Below, in pieces: positions 1 through 11,048 of a stretch of 64,000 nucleotides of DNA; the stretch's first letter is position 1; each line of letters opens with the position of its first letter. Made by a program: the position numbers and the translations under genes. This stretch comes from Durusdinium trenchii (lineage: Eukaryota > Sar > Dinophyceae > Suessiales > Symbiodiniaceae). Where the stretch lies: contig CAXAMN010018546.1 in assembly GCA_963970005.1 (NCBI GenBank), positions 1 through 64,000 of the forward strand, read 5' to 3'. The notes below the pieces were generated by a model. It had not been told where the DNA came from and searched no databases. It saw nothing but the letters and a program-made list of their open reading frames with translations.

Positions 1-374
1 TAGCTGGGGAGCTGGAAGATGAGAACTGGCGACTTTGTAGTACAACTGTAGTACGCGCATTAGCTGGAGAGCTGGAAGCTGAGAAGTGGCGACTTTGTAG
101 TACAACTTTAGTACGCGGAGCAATCTGTGGAGCTGGAAGCTGAGAACTGGCGACTTTGTAGTACAACTTTAGTACGCGGAGTAGCTGTGGAGCTGGAAGC
201 TGAGAACTGGCGAGTTTCTAGTACAACTTTAGTACGCGGAGTTCTTGTGGAGCTGGGAGCTGAGAACTGGCGAGTTTCTAGTACAACTTTAGTACGCGGA
301 GCAATCTGTGGAGCTGGAAGCTGAGAACTGGCGACTTTGTAGTACAACTTTAGTACGCGGAGTAGCTGGGGATG
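1..374. repeat. 60-bp tandem repeat, about six copies
   Basis: Six consecutive copies of a 60-61 bp unit whose core contains GAGAACTGGCGA and GTACGCGGAG. The array runs off the left edge, so the copy number is a minimum. The + strand is open over several copies and would encode a 20-residue repeat, but one 61-bp unit breaks the phase, so I treat it as a minisatellite and not as a protein. Confidence 0.95.
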
Positions 375-666
375 CTCTTTTTCGCGAAACACCATCCTTC
401 CACGTCGCCCAAAGCTCTTCCTGCAGAAGCCCATCAAGGTGACAAAGGGTCAGATTGTCAAGATCTCCTGAGGGCGCCTCACCGTTTTGGACTTTTGATT
501 GATTTTTGTCTGGCAGATGCAGAAAAAGAAGCGGCGTTGGACACCACCATTGGTCGGAGATTTGTCTTTTGTTTCACGTTGCATGTCTGATATATTTCAT
601 GACAGAGTTGCAGCCTCAAGCATTTGGTTCGTCCTCGGTCCTCGGTCTGTCTTTTCCTTTTGCGCC

Positions 667-1536
667 ATGCCACGACGTCCATTCGGTGCCTGTTTGGAGA
701 AAGCTTTGAAGGAAGGAGAAGACACACATCGTGATCTCGATGTGGTGGAGCTCTGGAGTGGAGCGGCATCAATTGCAAAAGCAGCTATTGCTCACAACTT
801 TGGAGCAGCCGCTGTTGATGTGAAGGACGGGCAAGATCTGACCAGTGAGTAGGGCTTCAAAGATGCAGAGGAGAAAGTGATTCGTCTTGCCAAAGGAGGC
901 CTTCTTTGGATGGCGCCAGATTGCAGCTCATTTGTTTGGCTCAACAGCAGCAATTGCAAACGCAATCCCTACAACAACTATGTTGGGGATGTAAAGTATG
1001 AGCCCGTGAAGACAGGCAATCTGTTTGCCAATGAAGCCAAATACTTTGCAGAGTTGGCTTTGGCTCGTGGCTGCCAGGTAGTGATTGAGAACCCTCCATC
1101 AAGTTTCCTGTGGAAATATTACAAACCCACTTTCATGAAGATGTTGCGTAGCAGCAACGTGTGTCACAGGTGCCACTTTGAGACTGAGAAGGATGGAGAG
1201 CGGACAACGAAGACATACAAGTTCCACTGTTCCGCAGAATGGATTGGTCATGTGGATTGCGGATGCCGGTGCACCAACGGTCACCAGCGTTTGACCAGCA
1301 GCAAGGATGGCAAAGTGACAGGAAACTGCGACCTTTTGACCGAATCTGCTGCGTATCCAGTCGCCCTTGGACAAGCTATCATCAAGGGTTGGATGTCTGC
1401 GCGTGATGCAGTGCCAGTGCGTGTGAGCATGGGAGCACCACGCAGCTCATTTTCCAAGAAGCGCAGTTGGACAGAGATTGCCATTGCTGAGGATCGCAAT
1501 TGCGCTCCAAAACCTCGCTTTTGGCAGCAGCTGTGA
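667..1536 (+). pseudogene. SAM-dependent (C5-like) DNA methyltransferase-like protein, one in-frame stop
   Basis: The ATG at 667 opens MPRRPFGACLEKAL. A glycine loop typical of a class I methyltransferase motif I follows (VVELWSGAASIAKAA). After the break come GLLWMAPDCSSF, which sits where C5 enzymes have their PC motif, and VVIENPPSS, which resembles the ENV-type motif VI. A Cys/His-rich part (CHRCHFE, HVDCGCRC) may bind zinc. Codon 62 (850-852) is TAG, but the same frame continues with GFKDAEEKVIRLAKGG, so a single base change (for example GAG to TAG) explains the break. The C-terminal tail ends KRSWTEI...RFWQQL, a motif pair that recurs in the gene 225 bp downstream. That suggests both belonged to one mobile element. 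The substrate is unknown. Cytosine-5 specificity is inferred only from motif order. Readthrough or a spliced-out stop are alternatives. Confidence 0.6.
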
Positions 1537-1761
1537 GAGGGCACAGGTCTTCGGTCTTCGGTTCTTGGTTTTCTTTCACGCGCTACTTAGTTTAGATTTG
1601 GGCAGGGTGCACATTATACAGGAGCCAGTGAGCTTGTTCCAAGCAGGGAAAAATATGCTTCCAGATTTGCGATTTTGTTGAGTGTGTGACAGTGTGTGTT
1701 TCATAAGCAACAGTTGGAATAAGATTGTCCTTGTCATCTGGCAGCGCGGATCAAAGTAGAA

Positions 1762-4073
1762 ATGGATTGGAAAGTTTTGCCTCTAGCGGGTAGCCATTGC
1801 CCAGCGAAGCGTTCATGGCAGGAACTTTCCTTAGGTGGTGCAAATGAAGCCTCAACACCAGTGCCAAATCAACGATTTTGGCAACAGTTGAGCGAAACAA
1901 GGGAGACAGCTCCCACCCGACAGAAAGAACAACACCAACAAAGAGATTGGCAAATTCTTCCAGTAGATTCAGCCTGCCCAGCTGGCAACCCAGCACAGGC
2001 AAGGCGACGTGCTTGCGTGACAGCATCTCATTGGCAAGGGATCGCTTTGACAGGGGGTCCAATAAAAGAATTAAACAAGTACGAAGAGAATGCCTTGGAT
2101 GAGAAACGTATCCTCAAGGTCCTACCAGCAGGTTGCACCTGCAAACGTAATTGCCTTCAGGCATTTACCCTGCCAGATGTCCTAGGTTGGTGTAAATCCT
2201 TCCATTTGGCTGATGAGGAGCAACAGCGGCATTTCTTTTTTGCTTTGTACCGCTCGGAATGTGATTGGTCAGAGCAGAACGAAACAATTTCTGGAAAGTC
2301 TGCCCGTACTGAATTAGTCATTTCTGGGTGGCCAATTTGCATTGCAACATTTTGCAACCTCCTTGGCATCGGCCGCAAACGTTTCTATAGATTAGCCAGT
2401 GGAGAGCCTGACATGCGAAGAAGGGAAGCTGGTCCAAAGGCAACATTCTGCTACAAGCAGTTGATGCGTTTTTCAGAGACATTTACCAGTCTGCTGCAGA
2501 ACCGCTGGCTGTGGCCCTCCATGTGGAAGAAGAATCAGTGGCTAGAGGTTTGCTTGTTGCTTTTTCCCGTTTTTCGATATAGCTCTGCCAGGTTGTGCCA
2601 GAAGATGCAGGAACCATAGACCGAGTTGCCAGCGTTGCGCAACAATTGGTGGATTGGTGCCAGCCGACCTCACCGGTAGAGTTTGTGGTCCAGAATCGCG
2701 CTGGAAGAACTCATGCTTTACGACGCTACCTCCCTCATGGCACGCCCACAGATCTTAGCCTGGCACCAGATGCAGGTTAGTGAACAGCGCCCTACAACGG
2801 TCATCGGTCCTCGGTCTTCGGTCAGTGGTGATGAGGAACAACGGCCTGCTTCGTGGAGTACTTTCTGGCGGGCCTATCAAAGGTGGCGTGAGATTCTTCC
2901 CCACGTGCAAAATCTGACCATGCACAGTGTCAGACATGTTTTGACCTGCAATCAGAGATTTATGCCAAGCACAACTCGCCACAAAAGAAGTTGGATTTGG
3001 CACATGCCTGGCGCGTGCATCTACAACAGCAATATTTAGACAGGCAGATTTATTGGAGCTTGCGGCATTGCTCAAGGCAGCCAAATTCCAACATATTGAC
3101 AACCATCATTGACAGCGTGGATAGAAAGAAGACAGTGTGGCCGAAATGGAATTTTGACCGACCGAGCAAGGAGATTGAAAAACTTGGTAAGCGTCCTCGG
3201 GTTGTGGTCACTGCTGCAATTGCACATGGCTTCATCACTTCTTTCTTCTTGGCACCGGACGAGTTAACTCATGGAGCTGATGCTTATTGCGAGGTCCTAT
3301 GCCAGGTAGTTGATGAAGTGAAGAAGGTCCTCGGTCCTCGGCCTCTCCCTCCACACTTGGTCTTGCAAGTAGACAATACAGTTGCCCAGGCCAAGAATGG
3401 CTATGTAGGCGCATTTTGCGCTTACATGGTTTCCAAACAGCTGTTTCAATCAGTCACAATGAATTTTCTCATGGTTGGGCATACGCATGAAGACATCGAC
3501 CAATTGTTTTCACTTTTGGTCTCTCAAGTGATTCGAAGATATCGCTATGAGACTGTGGGTGACTTGAAGCAATACATCGAAGCTGTTCTAGGTCCTTCCT
3601 TCTCATCGCGCACTGAAGGGCTCACAGTGACAGAAATGAAAAGTGTCAGAAATTTTTCTGAATGGTTAGCCCCTTTAGGAATCACTCAGCTAGGATGTTG
3701 GCAAACCCGCGACGGCATCGAGTCGCCCCACAGCTTCTGCTACAAGATGCACATGGATCTCACAGGGGATGAGAAAGCAATGGCCAAGCACCATTCATGG
3801 TTGAGGTCTTCGGCTTCAGACAAGGATGTCATGCGCTGTGTTAAGACCTACATGCGAGACAGGCAATTGCAGCAGCACCCTTTGTGTGTCCTTCCTGCAA
3901 GCAGGGTTGACCGTGTGACAACACTGTCTCCAACTCAATGCCAAGGGCCCTCAATGACTGACAAGGAGAAAGAGCATTTCCAACAGATGGCACAGCTCAT
4001 TAGGGATTGCCGATATGGATACCACAGGGCTGCTGCAGATCCACACGCCCTGGCTTCAATGTCAAGCTCCTGA
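1762..4073 (+). pseudogene. DUF7869-type transposase-like protein, copy 1 (decayed)
   Basis: The frame from ATG 1762 gives a basic N-terminus with repeats of RSWQEL and RFWQQL. A Cys cluster (GCTCKRNC) and a segment LGIGRKRFYRLASGEPDMR, typical of the DNA-binding part of this family, follow. Homology then moves between frames: to frame 3 near 2465, back to frame 1 near 2755 and to frame 3 again near 2912, with a TAG at about 2580. From there one frame runs to 4073. It carries the zinc-like CQTCFDLQ, IDSVDRKK, QVDNTVAQAKN and MVGHTHEDIDQLFSLL, whose acidic residues fit an RNase-H-like catalytic triad. The family is widespread in dinoflagellate and animal genomes and is thought to be transposon-derived. 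Three frameshifts and a stop make activity unlikely. The frameshift positions are approximate. Confidence 0.8.
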
Positions 4074-5680
4074 AAGAATGCCATTAGTCTATCCTGAGCG
4101 AAATCCATTTTTCAGCCATTTGCCGGACACTTCATGGCACATGAAAGTCCAGATTCATAGAGGTTGAGACTTGGAGACTGAGCTTTAGCATCGAATCGAT
4201 GTACGACAGGCACCTCTGCCAGCCCTTCTCCCGACAGGCACCTCTGCCAGCTGCCGCTGCAGCAGCATGGCTGTGCCAGGCAGGCCTGGCAGGAAGGCAG
4301 CAGGGAATGACCGAGGACCAAGGACCACTGAATCCACAAGTATAGCCTGTAAAATACATAGATATTACTTCCAACTTCCTTCCTGCCCAGCCCAGCGCTG
4401 CGTGTTTTCCATGTGATACAAGGCTTCCGTCAGTCCATCAGGTGCTGGCCCAGGCTTCAGTCCATGGTCCATGTGGTCCTTGGTCGTTAGGACCAAGGAC
4501 CGCACGAACCACAGACCGAGGACCAAGGACCAATTAGGCCAATTACCTAGCCGCTCTCATGCGCACTCAGCCCACTGCGCTCGGGTCCCGATTCAGCAGG
4601 TTGCTGTGCACTGCGAAGAATTGCTGCCCTGAGTTGTGTCATAGGTACAAGGGTTCTTGCCCTTGGGGATCTGGGAGCCACAAGCTGTGTGTAGCACATG
4701 TCGCAGATGACTGTCCTGGGACGCCTGATGCAACAAAGTCTTGGGCAGCTATCTTCCATCCACTCAAAACCGTTGCAAGCCAAGTAGGATGCCCCAACTA
4801 TAGTCCAAATGGCCACCCTAATGATGGCAAGAAGGACAATGCCCATTCGAGACTCCATCATTACAAGGCTAATCAACAGGTGACAAAAATATCTGACCTG
4901 TTCTACTTTTAGTTTTGAGATTTGGGTTAGGTGTTGAACTGTACTATGGCTGCTGAATTGAGTTTGCTTCTAATTAGAAATCTTCCCTCACTAGCTTGGG
5001 CCACCTGGCTGGCATTTGGCAGCTTTGTATGCATTTACTACAAACCTAGGACCATGTACCCAGTGTTGGACTGAAGTGTGCTTTAGCCAGAGTGGAGAAC
5101 AAATCATACTTGCGTGTGAACCTTGCTGCATGTTGACGAAACAATTATACTATCAAATTTACAGGGCTTGATACGTGCTTCTTCTACCTTGCACATTGCC
5201 AGGTGGTAACAAAAAGGCAGGGTCAAGAAGCAAGGACCAAGGACCCAAACATATCAATACAAATGTGTGCTATAGAGCAGCATTGCCTACTCAATGTGGT
5301 GAAGCTGTGGCCAATGACAGCCAACCCTTCCTGTACCTCCTTCTATCATTGAAACAAAATCTTGCCATCTTCAGATCTTCACATTCTTCACATCTTCCAA
5401 GCTTTAAAGCTTCACGCAGAAACTTTATAATTTTCCCATGGATATTCACTAAGTGGTTTGTGTGCTTGCGCACAGTCTACGGGGGCTCAGCATCACCAAC
5501 CTAGCTTGGAAAACCAAAGCCCCAGTTGCAAAAACCAAAGCCCCAGTTACCATGAATAGAGTTTTCAAAAGACATCTGCTTTCTCACACACACTTGTTAA
5601 GTGGCACAATCTGCTGGGAAGGTATCAAGAATTTAGAAACAACCATAAAAAATCAAACAAAAAGCAAAGAATCTAAAATT
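4074..5680. other. No supported gene
   Basis: Only short unrelated frames. The stretch contains two direct copies of CGACAGGCACCTCTGCCAG (about 4203 and 4233), a GC-rich palindromic patch around 4250-4300, and heptamer clusters. I see no coding signal. Confidence 0.6.
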
Positions 5681-5684
5681 GCAA

Positions 5685-5855
5685 AAAATCCAAAAATCCA
5701 AAAAATCCAAGAAATCCAAAAAATCCCAAAATCAAAAAAAAATCAAAAAATCAAAAAAAAACACACATCTATTCCTGAGCCAAACATAGGTCTGTTTTTT
5801 TTGATTTTTGGATTTTTTGATTTTTGTATTTTTTGGATTTCTTGGATTTTTGGGA
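5685..5855. repeat. A/T-rich inverted repeat (snap-back hairpin)
   Basis: The left arm (about 5685-5760) is runs of AAAAATCC and AAAATC. The right arm (about 5796-5852) is the matching GGATTTTTT and GATTTTT runs, around a loop of about 35 bp. The arms mirror each other nearly base for base, including the irregular AAGAAATCC / GGATTTCTT step. It could be a MITE or a slippage-derived palindrome. Confidence 0.75.
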
Positions 5856-6339
5856 ATGCCTCCATCAATCAATCATCACATCTCCACACAGAAGTAAAAA
5901 TCACGCACGAAATCTCTGCCACACCATCCAATGTCAAAAGTTCAACTGAAAATCAGGCATCATCTTCTTTCCAAATGCCTCTTTGGCTTTGCAAAGAATT
6001 CTGTGTGATAGATTTTGTGATCTCAAGGCAATCTGCTCTGCTAGTTGCGTAGTACTTTGTGTCCTCACATGGCCGTGGACCCCGAGAATATGAGTTTGAC
6101 TTCGGCAATCGATGCTACGGAGCATCTCTTGCTCAGGGAACTACCTGCTCACGTCCATGTCGGGCCTCTTCCGCAAGGCTTGGTGACCCCATTAACGCTG
6201 CCTGTGAAGGAGCGTCTTGCCTTGTGAAATTTTTATGATTCTAAAAAATTTGGTATAGTTAGCGTAACTCGCGGAGACGAATTCTTTTGGATAGATTGAA
6301 AGATACTTAGGTTGAACCCTCAAAGTGCATCGATCAAGC

Positions 6340-7204
6340 ATTTTCTCGACATCATCTACGATGTCAGCCATGCAGCACATCAACGTCGAGAATCTCAAGG
6401 CAGTCATCCGCGATAAGGCATGGCATGAGCTCCCTCCAGTCCTGCAACTCAAAGAACGCCCCCATTTTCAATACATTTCCCAATACTTTGCGCTCACTCA
6501 GACCGACGGTAACCTCTGCCTGGTGAAGCACTACTATGTGAACCTCTGGCTGATTGCTTTGTATATGACCGCGCGTGCTCCCTCAAACCTTCCGCAGAGG
6601 TCACACCTGGTCTGGAGCAAATCCAATATTACATCGTGGACAAGTTCCATGCCTACCGTCATGGCACGCAGTGCTCTTGCAACCCCCGCATCTTGGCAAA
6701 TCTGCATACCTTGGTTGTTTCATTGATTTCATCTGCTTAGCAAACTCTACAACTTACCCAATGTTAAGAGAGTCAGAAAGTATTAAATTCACACTAACAA
6801 ACACCAACCAAGATTGCCTGGACACCTTAGGTATCAAGAGATCGTTGGGACAACGTGTGAAAGGCGTCAATACCAACTTGGCAGAGCAGGTGTTTGCCTG
6901 GTTCAAGAACTATGCCCCCGTGATCAATGAGATGCGTGAGAATAGGCATAGACTTCTACTGTTGTGGCTCGCAAAGAGGCACAATGATGCACTCCTACAT
7001 GGCAGCGCCTCATATCTTCGCTCCATCCCCAACTGCAAGTCCAAGACGACAAGCAAATCGTACAATTGTTCCAAGAACAAGAAGACTCCAAAGGGAAAGA
7101 AGGTGAAGAAGACCATCATGAAGGGAATGAAGGTAAAGAAAGTCATGAAGGGCATGAAGGTGAAGGGGATGAAGGTGAAGAACGTCATGAAGGCCATGAA
7201 GTGA
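6340..7204 (+). pseudogene. KDZ/Zisupton-like transposase fragment with Lys/Met-rich tail
   Basis: Three frames carry successive pieces. The first (6361 to about 6540) gives MSAMQHINVENLKAVIRDK. The second (about 6540-6735) gives FVYDRACSLKPS and YYIVDKFHAYRHGTQCSCNP. The third (about 6750-7204) gives VKGVNTNLAEQVFAWFKNY followed by ENRHRLLLLWLAKRHNDAL. The order VYDxAC, then VDxFHxxxH with Cys, then NTxxAEQxFxWF is what I associate with KDZ-type (Kyakuja-Dileera-Zisupton) transposases, but I could not search. The C-terminus is a basic low-complexity tail made of repeated MKGMKVKK-like units. About 100 bp at 6733-6830 may be an intron or an insertion. It is an incomplete or multi-exon relic; the N-terminal two thirds of such enzymes are absent. 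Confidence 0.5.
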
Positions 7205-7472
7205 GGCGCTTGAGTAGAAACAATTTTCATGCGCATGTGATCACGTCGATCACAGCTGACGCAAGATGTGAGCAAGACAAAAAGCTGAAAAACAATTATA
7301 AAACATTATAAAACATGGAAAAAAGCGCGCCCCCACAGCGTCCCGCTCTCTTTTTTTGGGGGGGGGCGGGGGGAGGCGCGGTCGTGTGGCTGGACTGCAC
7401 GACCGTCGCATGGCTCACGCAGGGGGATATATATGCAGGCGCGCGGGGTTTCGACGCCTACACAAACCACCC

Positions 7473-9300
7473 ATGGTGCTCAGCAAGAGGTGCAGGTTGC
7501 GGGAGGACGACCGGGAAAAACTCATGGAAGCGGCCAAAGTACCTGGCGTGAGTGTTCGCACCATGCACAAACTTTGGAACATTTTCCATGATCAGAAGAA
7601 AAGGAAAATATCCTGGTCTACGCGCCAAAGAACTTTGCAGAGGGAGAAAGCACCGCTACGCCAGTGTTTTGACACACTGACTCTTCCAGGCAGGCCTGGT
7701 CGCAGGGACGCGGTGTTACTCGTGGCCAATTTGCCAAATTTGCTGCGCCATATGCTGGACCGTGCCCCGCAGCTGGCAGACCTCTGGGGAGAAAACGCGT
7801 TGTTGCAGCCTGTGCTTTACCACGACGAAGCGCCGGCAGGCAACATCCTGTCTCTACAGAAGCTAAAAAAATGCTCCTTCTTTTACCTGACGTTTGACAT
7901 ATTCTTGCCTCTCATCGGAGACACAGCGGCATGGCGCAGTGCTGCCAAAAGAGGAGCTGAACCAAATAGAAGGCATTGGCTGCGCGGTCGCTGCGGCGGT
8001 CAGGCGCTGGCAAAATTTCCACGGGAGCAGAGTCACCGGCTTGAAGCAGACCATCCACCTTGCGGCCCACTGGAAGGTCCGGCTGGACGGTGGAACTTTT
8101 GACCTGAAAGGCGCCGGCGGGATTCGGCCACGCATGCTTTGCAGCAATGTTCTCAAGGCGCAAAGCAGAGTCGACGACGACCTGTTTTGCGAGATCTCTG
8201 AGTGGAGAAAAGAAAAGTTTCTCCCTCTCACAGACCGTGAGATCTTTGCGCAAGCCGACGCGCTCAAGGCCATAGAGGGCAAAAAGGCGATCCAGGCCTT
8301 TGAGAAGTCTTGTGGCCTACGCAAAACGTTGCGTGGCGTGTTGGTGGACCCTGTGGCAAGGGAACTGCTGCCGCCAAGCCAAGCAGCAGTAGATTGCACG
8401 CACCTTTATTTTGTGAACGGCTGCGCGAATTTTGAGTTGGCGTTTCTCTGGCAGGCTATAAACGCCGCCCTACCGCAGATGACACACCATGCCCTCAAGC
8501 TCTGTTGTTTGGAAGCCATGTGGCAAAGACCTTGGTCAAGTGGCCACAAAGGTCCGTCCCTCTTTGGAGAACTCTGGAGTGAGCACGCCTGGCACGCAGA
8601 ACAGTTCAAAGGTGAGGCGTGGGCAACTTCGATAGTGGTGCCTTTGCTGAACTACTACCTGGACAAGTTCGTGCGCCCGCGCGGGGTTTGCCCGGACACC
8701 ACTCGTTCGTTCGAGTGCCTGGCTCGGCTCTGCAGGGAGATCAATCGTTTGAGGTTTCGCTGGGCTCCCATTGCAGATTGGCAGGAAGTGAAAGAACTGG
8801 ATGCTTGGTCACACGTGCACCAACAATGCTTTGCGCGCTGTTATTCAGCGGAAGCCTGCAGGCCGAAGCATCATTGGCGTCTGCACTTGGCTGAGTGGGT
8901 CATGATGCTCAAGTTCATGCCAGTTACTGTGAAAGACATGAGTCCAAGCATAGAACCTTCAAGTCTGGTGGATGTGGCGACCGCGAGGCACACCACGTGC
9001 ACAATCCCAGTGTCTACGCGTCCAATGTGCTCAGCTCACTGCTACTGACGCAGTTTGACGGGAGTTCGCACATGTGCGGACTCCCTTTTTTCCGGCCCGC
9101 AACGATGGCGTCATGCAAGCAGCCCACAACGGCGTACTCGCTCTGGCAGTGTGCACGCAGTGGCTTGTTCTTTTGCTTTTCATCAGCGGTTCACAGCAAC
9201 GCACCGAAGTCCAAGAGCACAGCCGATGCATCACCGACTCACCAAGGGTCCTGCGCGGTAGCAGCTGTTTATGCGGTTCTCAACACGGACAGCACGTACC
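7473..9300 (+). pseudogene. Dinoflagellate multi-copy family protein (DEAPAGN / PKHH type), copy 1, frameshifted
   Basis: The ATG at 7473 (MVLSKRCRLREDDREKLMEA) opens a frame to about 7895 that contains VLYHDEAPAGNILSLQKLKK, then SFFYLTF. Homology moves to another frame (7905 to about 8920) with GTFDLKGAGGIRPRMLCSNV, CTHLYFVNGCANFELAFLW and ACRPKHHWRLHLAEWVMML. It returns to the first frame with CERHESKHRTFKSGG and SNVLSSLLLTQFD. The PKHH block and what follows match the + strand copy at 40.1 kb (CVRPKHHHRMHL, MEAKHRALKGG, GVLPRLLLADISED), so the frameshift near 8920 is supported by an internal homologue. I recall many such copies in dinoflagellate genomes. The function is unknown. It is probably a mobile-element protein. 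Confidence 0.65.
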
Positions 9301-9312
9301 AGAAACGCATCT

Positions 9313-9918
9313 TCTACGAGACTTCCTTCCAAAATGCATGTTGAACACCTGCAAAACGAAGCAATTCTGCGAGACTCGCTCCAAAAATGTAACTGGAAGA
9401 CACGATCCAACCAGACATGAAAGTGCCATTTACATTGCGGGAACGATCCTGAAGTTGCAAAACACAATGGAACTGCATCAACAGCGCGTACACAAGAAAC
9501 AGGTGAAAACTGTGGTTACAATGGAGGGACGATTCGAACATGATCCGAACATGACGCGAGACCGTCCGGAAACCGTCGTTCCGCAGAGCTTGACTTGCAA
9601 GGTTCGGCGCCATCCTTTGTATTGAAAAACACAACATTTCGTGCTTCCGCTATCTCTCAAACACGCACTTTGTTCGAGACTTCCTTCCAAAATGCATGTT
9701 GCAAAACGAAGCGATTCTGCAAAACTTCCTCCCGCAATGTAACTGGAAGACATGATTCAGCCAGACATGAAAGTGCCATTTAATGCCATTTACATTACGG
9801 GAATTGCAAAACACGATGAAATTCCAGTGACAACTCATCCCCCAGCAACACTGGCAGTCACATTTACAGTGCGGAAACGATCCAGGAGTTGCAAAACACA
9901 ATGGAATCTTGGCGGCCC
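9313..9918. mobile_element. Small terminal-inverted-repeat element, right end, with internal duplication
   Basis: The right end is TGGAATCTTGGCGGCCC (9902-9918), the exact inverse of the left end of a second copy at 27310-27326. About 215 bp (9490-9705) is nearly identical to 27335-27560. Inside this copy a segment with CCTTCCAAAATGCATGTT and GTAACTGGAAGACA occurs twice (about 9327-9470 and 9680-9785). No transposase frame is present, so it is non-autonomous. Confidence 0.75.
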
Positions 9919-9949
9919 TCTTTGGTTACTATCTGGTTATGGTGATTGC

Positions 9950-10150
9950 GCTACTTAGTAACAACTGCAAGTGAGGTTATAAGTAACCTAAGTTGTGTTC
10001 TAACTGCTGTAATCTTCCTATCTGCGGGTAGAATACATATATGTATAGTTCCAAACATACATCTAGATACATTACATATATCTACTTAAGCTTGACTTAC
10101 TAAGTACTTACCTACCTCTTACTAACTACTTACTTGGCACTTAGTAACTA
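9950..10150. repeat. TAAGTA/TTACTTA-rich island
   Basis: A block of roughly 200 bp dominated by ACTTA, TAAGT and TTATAAG, directly outside the inverted-repeat end at 9918. Similar islands lie at 27180-27305, 36415-36535, 38055-38170, 41290-41440 and 55895-56060. Confidence 0.7.
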
Positions 10151-10335
10151 GTTGCGCTACAATGCTATGTGTGCTATGTGTGACATATGCGTGTTTGAAC
10201 TGGGCCGGCCGGCCCTTTCGACCAACGAAATCCACAAAATCAGCCAATGCATTCTCGCCAAAGTGGCACCAACGGGCAGAACATCTTGGAGCTGTCAAGC
10301 AGACACTACACCGAAGTTTTCGCAAAGATACGTTG

Positions 10336-10800
10336 ACCCAAACAGTCGCGTAGCAGGGAGGTCTCTCGCTGGCAGGTGTTATGCTGTTTTTGCTTCACGC
10401 TGTTGAGCGCGCAACTTGTTTCACGTTGCTGAGGTTTCCACAAGGGTTTGTTTGCCCAAACAGTCTCGGACAGCAGGGGGGTCTCTCGCTGGCAGGCGTT
10501 GTGTTGGTTTTGTTTCATGCTGTTGAGCACGCAACTTGTTTCACATGGCTGAAGTTTCCACAAGGGTTTGTTTGCCCAAACAGGCTCGCACAGCAGGGAG
10601 GTCTCTCGCTGGCAGGTGTTGTGTTGGTTTTGTTTCATGCTATTGGGCACGTCACTTGTTTCACGCTGCTTAAATTTCCGCAAGCATATATGTTTGTCCA
10701 AACAGTCTCGCGCAGCAGGGCGGTATCTCGCTGGCAGAGATAATGTTGGTTTTGTTTCACGGCGTTGCGCACGCAACTTGTTTCATATTGTTGGTGCTCC
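10336..10800. repeat. About 120-bp tandem repeat, four copies
   Basis: The word CCAAACAG followed by GGTCTCTCGCTGGCAG recurs at about 10338, 10455, 10575 and 10697, so the period drifts from 117 to 122 bp. Each unit carries TTGTTTCA and TTTCCACAAGGG. Open frames across it are a by-product of the near-multiple-of-three period. Confidence 0.9.
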
Positions 10801-11048
10801 GTGCCAAAAGACATGCACAAAACTTGTGCGTACAGTCAGATGTGTTTGTTGCAGTAGTATCGTTTTTTGCAGATTGCAAACACGCACTCTAGCTTTTGCA
10901 AGCAGAAATGCATTGCTGCAGTCTGATGGACATGTGACCATGTTTGTTTTCAAGAGTTGGCATTTGCAAAGCTTTTCATGCAGTGTGATTTGTGCATTGT
11001 GTTGGCTTAGCAAGCAAGTGTTAATCAGTGATCAAATTTGCGCAGAAA

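Larger units (their letters stand above)
629..5250. repeat. Dispersed GGTCCTCGGTC heptamer clusters
   Basis: Short runs built from CGGTCCT / CGGTCTT or the reverse complement AGGACCA / AGGACCG occur at 629-650, 1546-1566, 2799-2823, 3327-3341, 4310-4324, 4466-4530 and 5238-5252. The 4466-4530 site is the densest and holds both orientations. The 3327-3341 copy lies inside the transposase frame without breaking it (VLGPRPLPPHL). No known element was recognised. Confidence 0.7.

Noticed and set aside
127..437. Open frames on both strands with 20-residue repeats
   Set aside because: They are produced by a 60-bp minisatellite and are open on both strands.
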